Assembly (NCBI GenBank): GCA_002344565.1
Contig: DDTZ01000159.1
Span: forward strand, 1-15,945
Source of the DNA: Bdellovibrionaceae bacterium UBA2351
GTDB lineage: Bacteria > Bdellovibrionota > Bdellovibrionia > Bdellovibrionales > Bdellovibrionaceae
DNA length: 15,945 nt
Direction of reading: 5' to 3'
The position numbers were made by a program, and so were the translations under genes. A model generated the notes under the pieces. That model ran no database searches. It was not told where the DNA came from and saw only the letters and a program-made list of their open reading frames with translations. Below, in pieces: positions 9,701-15,923 of this stretch (position 1 is the first letter of the stretch; the number at the start of each line of letters is the position of its first letter).

Positions 9701-9808
9701 CTAACCATTATTGGAGGTAGCATTATTTCAACGGTATTTACTTTATTTGTAGTTCCGGCGTTATACTTAATGATGAGCCGATTAGAAAAAGCCAAGCCAC
9801 TTCATTAA
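6707..9808 (+). CDS. RND efflux permease (AcrB/MdtB/HAE1-like inner-membrane subunit)
   Basis: Proton-driven resistance-nodulation-division pump of the inner membrane, about 12 membrane helices and two large periplasmic loops. Its 1033 aa is the usual length. It starts with the typical MNLIDISIKRPVFAWIL and shows LPDVDFP in the first loop, the TM4 proton-relay pair Asp403-Asp404 (SIVVDDAIMLLEN) and the TM10 lysine Lys923 (MGIAKKNSILLVEF), equivalent to the essential residues of AcrB. LEACPIRLRPILMT and the GGSIISTVFTLFVVPALY helix close the protein. The open frame extends to TTG 6671, but homologous proteins start at the MNLI-type Met, so ATG 6707 is chosen; neither has a clear ribosome site. 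No membrane-fusion protein or TolC-like gene is next to it, so its partners must be encoded elsewhere. Substrate is unknown; the HAE1-like character suggests hydrophobic compounds. Confidence 0.96.
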   Translation: MNLIDISIKRPVFAWILMSALIIFGAVGLNRMGVSQLPDVDFPILDISVSYEGAAPELIETEILDPIEQRLLNVEGIKEMKSSARQGTGSVRLEFDINRNIDVALQEVQSNLSQLVLPKEIDPPVIRKSNPEEDPIMMLGVYSEDSKLNMIKWIDNYFLDQLQFIPNIGEVSIAGFSARNLRVWVDPVKLRKHDLTIIDVLEAISTQHIESAAGQYVHMSQELRVKWQGELLNVEEFGNIRILRRGGQMVQPQTALKIKDVAKVEEGLSDVRRLARIKGKDAIFVSVKKQRGTNEVTLAETVRKKIDTMKPNFPAGYTAQVNIDFTLPTKATVRSTLEKLVFAGSITIIICFLFLGSIQYAVNILFSIPTSILGAFIILYFSKMTLNLFTLLALTLAISIVVDDAIMLLENIVRHFRMGKSPEVASSEGSKEILPSAVAASLSVIAIFLPVIFMDGIWGKFFYQFGVTMSAAILLSLLEAVTITPMRAAAFLSSNAKVSKFEKYVDHISEKAAHGYQRILVLCLKFPKTVVFVSLLIFVISLKLIPSVKKELLPPQDQNIILLTAMTTPGSSLDSTYRKSLEIEEVVNKREEIAGYIVSVGLGGMSPTVNNIFIPIYLKPKEQRKLSHLKIMDELREKFKSIKGVRIQMRDISARGITSGRSFPVAFNLRGPDLMVLKEKAEVIMKKLTEFQLAQDLDTDFKLGLPELKIAPKSQGELYNMGLTKETISRTLAASVGGVRQGRYTADGKRYDIRVKIPDVIINSEDEIGSLGVRNIFGNILSLSSAVNMEKIGSMQTITRINRQRTISVFGSLLPGASQSDILKKAQEIAEKELPDGYSFALEGAASGLNEAFSTLTSALLIGILVAYMILAIQFNSFIHPVVILIALPFSITGAFLALWMAGVSLNLFSFIGIIVLMGIAKKNSILLVEFTNQMRERFGVKADYNDSKDRELVKKSLLEACPIRLRPILMTSVATVAAALPLVLGNAMGSETRLPMGLTIIGGSIISTVFTLFVVPALYLMMSRLEKAKPLH

Positions 9809-9826
9809 GTGCTTGGCCTATTTTTT
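9791..9826. terminator. Intrinsic terminator overlapping the RND stop codon
   Basis: The stem GCCAAG(C)CACTT / AAGTGCTTGGC has 11 pairs with one bulged C, a CATT loop and a following T6 run (9821-9826). The left arm encodes the last RND residues and the TAA stop (9806-9808) runs from the loop into the right arm. Five A residues (9786-9790) precede the stem, so it can also act on the minus strand, where glnS ends at 9833. Confidence 0.82.
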
Positions 9827-9832
9827 CAAAAA

Positions 9833-11491
9833 TTATCCCAATTCAACGATTCGATTAAATACTAAGGCGCCCGGTTTTGATTCGACGCTATCTAAACAGA
9901 AATACCCTGTGCGTTCAAATTGATACTTTTTGTTAACGTCAGCATCTTTTAGGCTCTGCTCTAGCTTCGCCGTTTTTAATACAGTCAAAGAGTTAGGATT
10001 TAAGTTACTCTTGAAGTCTTGTCCTTCAGGCACATTCTCTGGATCGGGAACTTTAAAGAGACGCCCATACAAGCGAACTTCGGCGTCCACACTGTGTTTC
10101 GCTGACACCCAGTGAATGATGCCCTTAATTTTTTTACCTTCAGCCGTAGGTTTTCCGCCCAAAGTCACAGGATCATAACTACATTTTAGTTCTGTAATTT
10201 TTCCAGAGGCATCTTTGATTACGTCTTCACATTTGATGACATATGCATTTCTTAGACGAACTTGTTGTCCAGGTGCCATACGGAAAAAATCAGCATCCGG
10301 CTTTTCCATAAAGTCTGATCGATCGATATATACTTCATTAGAAAAATAAACTCTACGTTTTCCATACGCTTCGTTTTTTGGGTGGCTAGAAACCATTAGT
10401 TCTTCGGTTTTATCAGCCGGGTAATTAGTGATCGTTACTTTAATAGGGTCAAGAACAACCATCGCACGGTAAGCTACTTTATCTAAATCTTCACGAACAC
10501 AATCCTCAAGAATTTCAACATCGATCAAACTTTCAGCCTTTGCTACACCTATACGCTTAGCAAAATTTCGCATAGCTTCCGCAGTGTAACCGCGACGACG
10601 AATACCAGAAATCGTTGGCATGCGTGGATCATCCCAGCCGGTCACTAGCTTTTCTTTTACCAATTGAAGTAATTTTCGTTTACTCATCACTAAATAGGTC
10701 ATGTTTAAACGTGCAAATTCATACTGACGAGGCTTTGCCGGAACTGGAACATTGTCTATACACCAATCATAGAACGGCCTGTGATCTTGGAATTCTAATG
10801 TGCAAATAGAATGTGTAATTTTCTCGATTGCATCACTCAAAGGATGAGCGTAGTCGTACATTGGGTAAATGTTCCATTTATTACCGGTATTATGATGGTG
10901 TACTTTTTTAATTCGGTACAACAACGGATCACGCATATTCATGTTTGGCGATTGCATATCAATCTTTGCACGCAACGTATGCGTACCATCTGCAAACTCA
11001 CCATTTTTCATTTTTTCAAATAATTCCAAATTTTCGGCGATGGACCGATTACGAAATGGAGAATCTTTTCCCGGACGATTAAAATCACCTCGAGATTCTT
11101 TAACTTGTTCTTCTGTTTGGCTATCTACATAGGCTTTGTTTTCTTTAATTAAATATACAGCCCAGTCATATAATTGCTGAAAATAGTCCGATGCGTAGAA
11201 TAGGTTTTCATTCCAATCAAAACCTAACCATTTAACGTCGGCTTTGATTGATTCGACATATTCGACATCTTCCGTTACAGGATTAGTATCATCAAAACGT
11301 AAATGGCAACGACCATTATAATCTTTAGCTAAACCGAAGTTTAAACAAATCGATTTAGCATGGCCAATGTGAAGATACCCATTTGGCTCTGGAGGAAATC
11401 GAGTCACTACCTGCCCACCATGAGTATTATTTTTGATATCTTTTTCAACGATTTGTTTTAAAAAATTTTGTGCTTCTACTTTTTGTTCCAT
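9833..11491 (-). CDS. glnS: Glutaminyl-tRNA synthetase
   Basis: Class I aminoacyl-tRNA synthetase that charges tRNA-Gln with glutamine in the cytosol. The 552 aa length matches E. coli GlnRS closely. The ATP-binding HIGH motif is at 41-44 within RFPPEPNGYLHIGHAKS, and the KMSKS-type loop is VMSKRKL at 268-274, the GlnRS form. GWDDPRMPTISGIRRRGYT (285-303) and DPLLYRIKKVHHHNTGNKW (188-206) separate it from the closely related GluRS. The C-terminal anticodon-binding beta-barrels (about 340-552) are complete. The start is supported by AGGA (11497-11500) 5 nt upstream. Having GlnRS means the cell need not depend on the GatCAB amidotransferase route for Gln-tRNA, although both can coexist. It is transcribed divergently from a pseudouridine synthase gene. 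Confidence 0.97.
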   Translation of the reverse strand: MEQKVEAQNFLKQIVEKDIKNNTHGGQVVTRFPPEPNGYLHIGHAKSICLNFGLAKDYNGRCHLRFDDTNPVTEDVEYVESIKADVKWLGFDWNENLFYASDYFQQLYDWAVYLIKENKAYVDSQTEEQVKESRGDFNRPGKDSPFRNRSIAENLELFEKMKNGEFADGTHTLRAKIDMQSPNMNMRDPLLYRIKKVHHHNTGNKWNIYPMYDYAHPLSDAIEKITHSICTLEFQDHRPFYDWCIDNVPVPAKPRQYEFARLNMTYLVMSKRKLLQLVKEKLVTGWDDPRMPTISGIRRRGYTAEAMRNFAKRIGVAKAESLIDVEILEDCVREDLDKVAYRAMVVLDPIKVTITNYPADKTEELMVSSHPKNEAYGKRRVYFSNEVYIDRSDFMEKPDADFFRMAPGQQVRLRNAYVIKCEDVIKDASGKITELKCSYDPVTLGGKPTAEGKKIKGIIHWVSAKHSVDAEVRLYGRLFKVPDPENVPEGQDFKSNLNPNSLTVLKTAKLEQSLKDADVNKKYQFERTGYFCLDSVESKPGALVFNRIVELG

Positions 11492-11515
11492 ATAAATCCT
11501 ACTAAGTGCTTAACA

Positions 11516-11544
11516 AGTTTAACTTTTTATGTAATTAAACTCAA
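11516..11544 (-). promoter_or_regulatory. Possible glnS promoter
   Basis: On the minus strand TTGAGT (11539-11544) and TAAACT (11516-11521) are spaced by 17 nt and each matches 4 of 6 bases of the sigma-70 consensus, upstream of the AGGA site and ATG of glnS. The same stretch contains an inverted repeat, AGTTTAA (11516-11522) and TTAAACT (11535-11541), with 12 nt between the arms. The whole 57-bp gap is AT-rich, so chance is possible. Confidence 0.3.
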
Positions 11545-11548
11545 CTAA

Positions 11549-12202
11549 ATGATTCAAACGATCTTACGACACTCTGATTTTACTATCATCAGCAAACCCG
11601 AAGGCCTCAGCTGCCATAACGAAGACAATTCACTAATACAACAAATGGGAGAAGGCTGGCACTTAGTAAACCGCATTGATCGCGAAACCAGCGGCTTAGT
11701 CGTAATAACGCAGAGATCAGATCTGCAGAATGATATTCAGATCGCATTAACTCAAGGTAAAAAGTTTTATTCTGCTGTTCTGAGGGGCAATATGCCACAA
11801 GACGCTGGCCCGTCGTCTGGCGCGTGGCATGAGTGGAATTTTCCTATTTCTGATCACGGTGAAGGAAGAGACAATCCCCAGGGCCGCCCGGAGGATCAAA
11901 AGGAATCAAAAACTCTTTATCGCGTCAGGCAAAGCAATTCTTACTTTTCTCTGGTTACCTGCCAAATCTTAACCGGACGACAACATCAAATCCGCAAGCA
12001 CAGCCGCTTGGCAGGCCGGCCTATTGTTGGTGATACTCGCTATGGCAACATCAAAGACATAGAACGAATCGCTAAAATTTATAATTTTCATCGAATGGCA
12101 TTGCACTCATGGCAGCTAGAATTTAAATGGAAAGGTGATACCATCCAATGTGAATCACCTGTTCCTGAATCATTTTTCAAATTGTTTGAACCAGCTCAGT
12201 AA
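11549..12202 (+). CDS. RluA-family pseudouridine synthase
   Basis: RNA-modifying enzyme that turns a specific uridine of tRNA or rRNA into pseudouridine. It shows the family motif HLVNRIDRETSGLVV with catalytic Asp44, the conserved opening ISKPEGLSCH (14-23), KFYSAVLRG (72-80, usual KxYxAxVxG), and the C-terminal TGRQHQIRKH with GRPIVGDTRYGN (142-167). There is no N-terminal S4 RNA-binding domain. At 217 aa it is a short RluA member, of the size class that includes TruC and single-domain RluA, and MALHSWQLEF after the GD.RYG block also resembles these. The exact target (for example tRNA position 65 or 32) cannot be decided. ATG 11549 has no obvious ribosome site but fits the family start. It diverges from glnS, and its TAA is directly followed by the last base of the convergent gene at 12203. 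Confidence 0.92.
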   Translation: MIQTILRHSDFTIISKPEGLSCHNEDNSLIQQMGEGWHLVNRIDRETSGLVVITQRSDLQNDIQIALTQGKKFYSAVLRGNMPQDAGPSSGAWHEWNFPISDHGEGRDNPQGRPEDQKESKTLYRVRQSNSYFSLVTCQILTGRQHQIRKHSRLAGRPIVGDTRYGNIKDIERIAKIYNFHRMALHSWQLEFKWKGDTIQCESPVPESFFKLFEPAQ

Positions 12203-12838
12203 TTATAGCGGCGCAGCAGGCGATTCTGAGCCAATAGCTGGCTTCGATGGCTCAGAGTTTACATCCATTTTCGTATATTCGATACGTGTGCGTCTTTTGC
12301 TTAAATGATTCTCTGAGGTAATCACTTTTGCGCGCCATACTTTATCTTTCATTTTCTTATAATCTAGATATTCAACAGTCGAAATCTTTTTACTCCCATT
12401 GTAATACGTCACTTTTACTGGGTAAAAATTTTTCTTATCATAGTATACCAAGAAGTGACTTAAACTATTATTCTGATTTTTAACCGCGGTATATGTTATA
12501 TGATATTTTTTATCGATCCCAAATGGTGTTGGGAATTCAGTATTAAAAAATGAATAAGCAAATATATCCGCGCTTAATCCCATCTTTTGAAACTCAATAG
12601 TTTCCACAGGTTTGTCCCCAGCCATATCTTGGATTCGCAAAGTTTCTGGGTTTAAATCACTCACGGAATATTTAAACACATGGACCTTATCTGAGTCAGA
12701 GTGGGTGATTTTAATTTCTGCGACTTCAGTCTTGGCCCGCAATGCATTCAGGACTTTTGAACGTAATTCATCGTTGGTTTGAGCTTTCGCTTCCAAAAAC
12801 ATAATGTTAAACAGGAATAATATCGTCTTCATCAGCAT
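12203..12838 (-). CDS. Secreted LolA-like (outer-membrane lipoprotein-sorting-like) protein
   Basis: Small secreted or periplasmic protein of 211 aa. Residues 1-19 form a signal peptide (hydrophobic core about 5-15, cleavage after AKA). The part from about 137 to 193 (FYPVKVTYYNGSKKISTVEY, then KVWRAKVITSENHLSKRRTR) has the alternating strands and Y-PVK.....G....T.EY.DYKK pattern of LolA-like half-barrel proteins that bind lipid or lipoprotein in Gram-negative envelopes. This assignment rests on pattern memory and is moderate; a DUF4292-like relative is possible. The C terminus is a Pro/Ser/Ala-rich tail (195-211). A ribosome site AAGGAA (12845-12850) stands 6 nt before ATG 12838; an in-frame ATG two codons later is the alternative. 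It is divergent from the Gly-rich secreted protein gene and shares its 220-bp control region. Confidence 0.7.
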   Translation of the reverse strand: MLMKTILFLFNIMFLEAKAQTNDELRSKVLNALRAKTEVAEIKITHSDSDKVHVFKYSVSDLNPETLRIQDMAGDKPVETIEFQKMGLSADIFAYSFFNTEFPTPFGIDKKYHITYTAVKNQNNSLSHFLVYYDKKNFYPVKVTYYNGSKKISTVEYLDYKKMKDKVWRAKVITSENHLSKRRTRIEYTKMDVNSEPSKPAIGSESPAAPL

Positions 12839-12864
12839 GGTTGGTTCCTTGTGATAACTCTGTT

Positions 12865-12893
12865 AAGACCTTTGTCGGCCAGTTTAAGGTCTT
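12865..12893. repeat. 8-bp inverted repeat in the divergent control region
   Basis: AAGACCTT (12865-12872) and AAGGTCTT (12886-12893) are exact inverted copies separated by 13 nt, located 27-55 bp upstream of the LolA-like gene start. They could be a regulator site or a leader hairpin of the minus-strand transcript. There is no T run, so a terminator is unlikely. Confidence 0.4.
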
Positions 12894-12963
12894 GCTTAAT
12901 GGAAAAATTGAGTATTTTTAACTAGACCTAAGCCTGTGCCGAAAGGTTCACGTGTCGCACTTT

Positions 12964-12996
12964 TTGACAGCCATGAAAGACTTTCGTGGCTAGAAA
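12964..12996 (+). promoter_or_regulatory. Candidate promoter with an operator palindrome in its spacer
   Basis: TTGACA (12964-12969, perfect -35 hexamer) is followed by TAGAAA (12991-12996, weak -10) after a 21-nt spacer, longer than the normal 16-18 nt. The spacer is filled by the near-perfect inverted repeat AGCCATGAAAG / CTTTCGTGGCT (12969-12991, one mismatch, centre A12980). A palindrome between over-spaced boxes recalls activator-dependent promoters of the MerR type, but 21 nt exceeds their usual 19-20. It lies 63 bp before the start of the Gly-rich protein gene. Function is inferred. Confidence 0.4.
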
Positions 12997-13058
12997 TACG
13001 ACATCGCGCCGGCCCCTAAGATATGGAATAACTAGCGATTTAAACCCGAGGAGTTCAG

Positions 13059-14990
13059 ATGCATATTTTAAAAATCGCCCCCGTTTTAGCTTTGCTTTAC
13101 TCTGCAACCACGATGGCTCAAGTTAGCTTTGATTCAAACAGAGGAACTCTACATATTGAAGCCGCTGGACAAAATGGTTCCGATGGCAGAGACGGATCAA
13201 ATTCATACTATTCTCGTGGTTCTAGCGGCGAGGATGGCGGTCGAGGCACTGACGGTGGAGATGTAACTCTATCAATTAATTACACAAACGGCTCAAAAAC
13301 TGCCGTAGAAGTGCAGATTCAAATTCCTAATAAGGGTGTTAATTTCAAAAATGAATTCAGCCTACAACAACTTAAAAATATAGTGATCAGTGCACGTGGC
13401 GGCAACGGCGGCGATGGCGGCGACGGTGGAAACGGCGGCGATGGCAGCGACGGCCGTGACGGTTGGGACGGATGCCCTCCTTCAAGTGGTTCAAGTGGCA
13501 GCGATGGTGATAGTGGTGGTGATGGCGGTGACGGCGGCGATGGCGGCCGCGGTGGTCAAATCAAGATTTATATTCCTGAATTTCAATCAGAACTTTTAAT
13601 GTTAGTTAAAGGTATGGACAACTCTCCTGGCCGTGGCGGTGACGCTGGTAGTGGCGGCCGTGGTGGTGATGGCGGTGACGGCGGCGATGGCGGCCGAAAC
13701 ACCTGCGAACAAGGTGGAAGTGATGCTTGGGATGGCAGCGATGGGTCTGACGGCCGCAATGGCAGCAGCGGCTCAAGCGGCTACTCTGGCACAAGTGGAT
13801 CTCACGCGTTTATTTTGTCTGGCACCAGCTACACAGAAAAATATCACTTAGAAATTAAGAATCTAGAATATGAGGATGAAAACCTCGACGGGATTATCGA
13901 ATACGGCGAAAAAATTTCCGTTAGAAAACTGACGTTAACCAACACATCTTCAATGCCGTCTCCCAAAGATATCAAGCTTAGTGGTTTAGATGGTGTAGCC
14001 GCAGAATTCGAGTGGATTAATTCAGACGAAGTTGGCCCCATCAAGTCTCTAGCTAGAAATGAAAGCATTGTTATCCAAATCCCTGCCGGGGCTATGGAGC
14101 TACAAGCAATGAACATGAAACGCTATGAAGATACTCAGACGCGCATTCCTCTTGGGTTTACCAAGGCCGCGCTGCTCGGACTATTCGATCAACTACCGAC
14201 AGCATCTATCAAACGCTTAGGGACCGTATCGATCACACGACCTCAAGAAAAACTTTTCTGGGGACAGTCTCGCTCTCTTGATTTGACTATCTTAAACCAG
14301 TCGGCACTACCGATGGGCAAAGGAACTTCACGTAACGTGTGGCTAAAAGCAACATTGAAATCTAAATCAATTTCAGTGAAAGACATCAAGCTAGTTTATG
14401 GACAGACCGAATTCAATTTTGACGACAAAGGTGAAGCTATTGTTGAGCTTGAACAGCTAAACAAAGGCTCGAACACAGTAAAATTAGATTTTACTGTTGC
14501 CAAACGCACAGAAATGTTTGCAGAGGCCATTTTAGAATTTAGCTTAATTCGTTCGGCTGTCCGTCCAACTAACCATGACTTTAGGGAAGTCGTTGATAGT
14601 AAGGCAGCAAAAATTTCTTTTGCCAAAGATCTAATTGCCGAAGCACACACATTTATCTTGCCGCTGAAGGAAAAAATATACTGTACGTTTGGTCCTAAAA
14701 ACAGCAAGCGTCGGGTGAAGCAGATTTCTATCGTAAAACAAGCAAATAGTTCAACGGTTGAGTTTGGCTTGACTCTGTCTCAATTGATATTCTTTAAGAA
14801 ACAGTTACCTAAGATTTATAATGGCCGTCATGAACTATCCGTGTACTTAGAGGATCTGAAAGCAAAAAAATTGACCGGACCCAAACTCGTTTCATTTCTA
14901 AATGACTACGTGAAACCGGGTACGGCAACCACAATGGCCTCTACAAAGCCAGAATGGGTTATTAACAATTGCTTTCAAAAGACTAAATAA
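13059..14990 (+). CDS. Secreted Gly/Asp-rich collagen-like repeat protein of unknown function
   Basis: I do not recognise a named family. The 643-aa product has a signal peptide (1-20, cleavage after TMA) and a strong ribosome site GAGGAG (13048-13053) 5 nt before ATG. Three low-complexity blocks built on Gly-X-Y or Gly-Gly-Asp/Asn triplets lie at about 37-68, 113-166 and 191-248, with short beta-prone, hydrophobic links between them (VEVQIQIP, QIKIYIP, ELLMLVKG). Single cysteines in blocks 2 and 3 (C139, C216) could pair. Such triplets can form collagen triple helices or bundled polyglycine-II helices. Residues 273-284 (DENLDGIIEYGE) match a complete EF-hand calcium loop. The region 260-643 is about 380 residues, beta-rich, partly like the D.N.DG..E.GE...L...N domains of secreted proteins, with C565-type late cysteines and no anchor. 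It is probably an extracellular or surface structural/adhesive protein (inference). The PLD-like gene starts 14 nt downstream. Confidence 0.85.
   Translation: MHILKIAPVLALLYSATTMAQVSFDSNRGTLHIEAAGQNGSDGRDGSNSYYSRGSSGEDGGRGTDGGDVTLSINYTNGSKTAVEVQIQIPNKGVNFKNEFSLQQLKNIVISARGGNGGDGGDGGNGGDGSDGRDGWDGCPPSSGSSGSDGDSGGDGGDGGDGGRGGQIKIYIPEFQSELLMLVKGMDNSPGRGGDAGSGGRGGDGGDGGDGGRNTCEQGGSDAWDGSDGSDGRNGSSGSSGYSGTSGSHAFILSGTSYTEKYHLEIKNLEYEDENLDGIIEYGEKISVRKLTLTNTSSMPSPKDIKLSGLDGVAAEFEWINSDEVGPIKSLARNESIVIQIPAGAMELQAMNMKRYEDTQTRIPLGFTKAALLGLFDQLPTASIKRLGTVSITRPQEKLFWGQSRSLDLTILNQSALPMGKGTSRNVWLKATLKSKSISVKDIKLVYGQTEFNFDDKGEAIVELEQLNKGSNTVKLDFTVAKRTEMFAEAILEFSLIRSAVRPTNHDFREVVDSKAAKISFAKDLIAEAHTFILPLKEKIYCTFGPKNSKRRVKQISIVKQANSSTVEFGLTLSQLIFFKKQLPKIYNGRHELSVYLEDLKAKKLTGPKLVSFLNDYVKPGTATTMASTKPEWVINNCFQKTK
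13513..13549 (+). repeat. 37-nt exact direct repeat, copy 1 (Gly-rich block 2)
   Basis: Identical over 37 nt to 13660-13696, including all third codon positions. It encodes GGDGGDGGDGG near residues 153-163. The start-to-start distance is 147 bp (49 codons), so recombination between copies would keep the frame. Confidence 0.9.
13660..13696 (+). repeat. 37-nt exact direct repeat, copy 2 (Gly-rich block 3)
   Basis: Second copy of the 37-nt sequence, encoding GGDGGDGGDGG near residues 202-212. Identical synonymous codons point to recent duplication or gene conversion, not merely selection on the protein repeat. Confidence 0.9.
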
Positions 14991-15004
14991 GTTATAAAAA
15001 AGCG

Positions 15005-15923
15005 GTGTCTGGATCTGCATTTACTTCTATCCGCTTTATTTCCTCTGGTGATGAATATTACGACCTGATTGTTGATGAAATCAATCAAGCTCAGGTCGAA
15101 ATTCAAATCGAAAGCTATATTTTTGATTTTGATCCTATTGGAAAACGAATTCTACTCGCTCTTGCGGAGGCAAGACAGCGCAATGTCGTTGTCCGATTGA
15201 TGGTAGATGGTATCGGTTCTCTGACGTCGATTTCGCAGATACGTGAATACTGCCAGGTACATAAAATTCAATTCCGGGTTTATCGAGCCATCCCCTATAT
15301 CGGGTCTATATTCAAACATTTTACGCGATTTTTAAAGGCCACCAACCGCAGGAATCACCGCAAAGTCGTCGTTATAGACAAAACCAAAGCATTTGTGGCC
15401 AGCTTTAATATATCTCGTGTCCATTCCGAAAAGGAAAGTGGATCAACTGCTTGGAAAGATTTAGCTGTCTTGGTTCAAGGACCGGAAGTTAAAAAGATCT
15501 CCAGCTTAACAGACGCATATTGGCTGCGGTTTCCATTCTCCGTAATGAATCGACATAAGCGAATTACCTTCCTTCGCGTTCGTTCTACACACTCGATGGC
15601 GTCACGCCGTCTTGCCAAAAAGCAATTAATCGAAAGAATAAAGATTTCCCAAGAACATGTAAGAATCTTAACGCCCTATTTTGTCCCGTCTAGAAAAGTC
15701 ATCCGTGCGCTTATCATGGCAGCTAAAAAACACGGCCAAGTGGAAATTATCGTTCCAAACCGCAGTGATTTTATTGTTGTGGATTTAGCTGGCCGATATG
15801 TTTTGCGCAAACTACTTAAATACAAAATTAATGTCTACCAATACCAGCCAAGCTTTATGCACGCAAAGTCAGTAATCATCGATGATTGGGCCTCCTTAGG
15901 CAGCCATAATTTTGTATTTAAGT
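15005..15923 (+). CDS. Phospholipase D-family / cardiolipin synthase-like protein, 3'-truncated at contig end
   Basis: PLD-superfamily enzyme, most like ClsB-type cardiolipin synthases that join phosphatidyl groups at the inner membrane face. Typical opening: FISSGDEYYDLIVDEINQAQ, then IQIESYIFDFDPIGKRI and VVVRLMVDGIGS. The first HKD motif is H118-x-K120-x4-D125 (NHRKVVVID, then ASFNIS); the second is H286-x-K288-x4-D293 (HAKSVIID, then GSHN). Both catalytic halves are present, but the protein is cut straight after the second motif. About 300 residues are seen, while ClsB-like enzymes commonly run to about 350-420. There is no signal peptide. The apparent stop TAG at 15923-15925 uses two bases of sequencing adapter and is not real. 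GTG 15005 has no clear ribosome site and lies 14 nt after the Gly-rich gene, suggesting coupling. A nuclease or phospholipase role is a less likely alternative. Confidence 0.88.

Noticed and set aside
12998..13058. Possible small RNA or riboswitch in the leader of the Gly-rich gene
   Set aside because: The leader is short and shows no recognisable conserved aptamer or further stable hairpin beyond the listed palindrome.
13395..13802. Possible CRISPR-like or tandem-repeat array in the GC-rich stretch
   Set aside because: Repeats are short in-frame Gly codons without unique spacers of constant size, and they lie inside one continuous coding frame.
13390..13851. Ala/Val- and His/Arg-rich open frames on both strands across the Gly-rich blocks (e.g. 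13390-13599 plus, 13606-13794 minus, 13633-13851 plus)
   Set aside because: They are shifted readings of GGC/GAT repeats (giving Ala-Met-Ala and His-Arg runs). They have no ribosome sites, and the long frame with a signal peptide explains the region.
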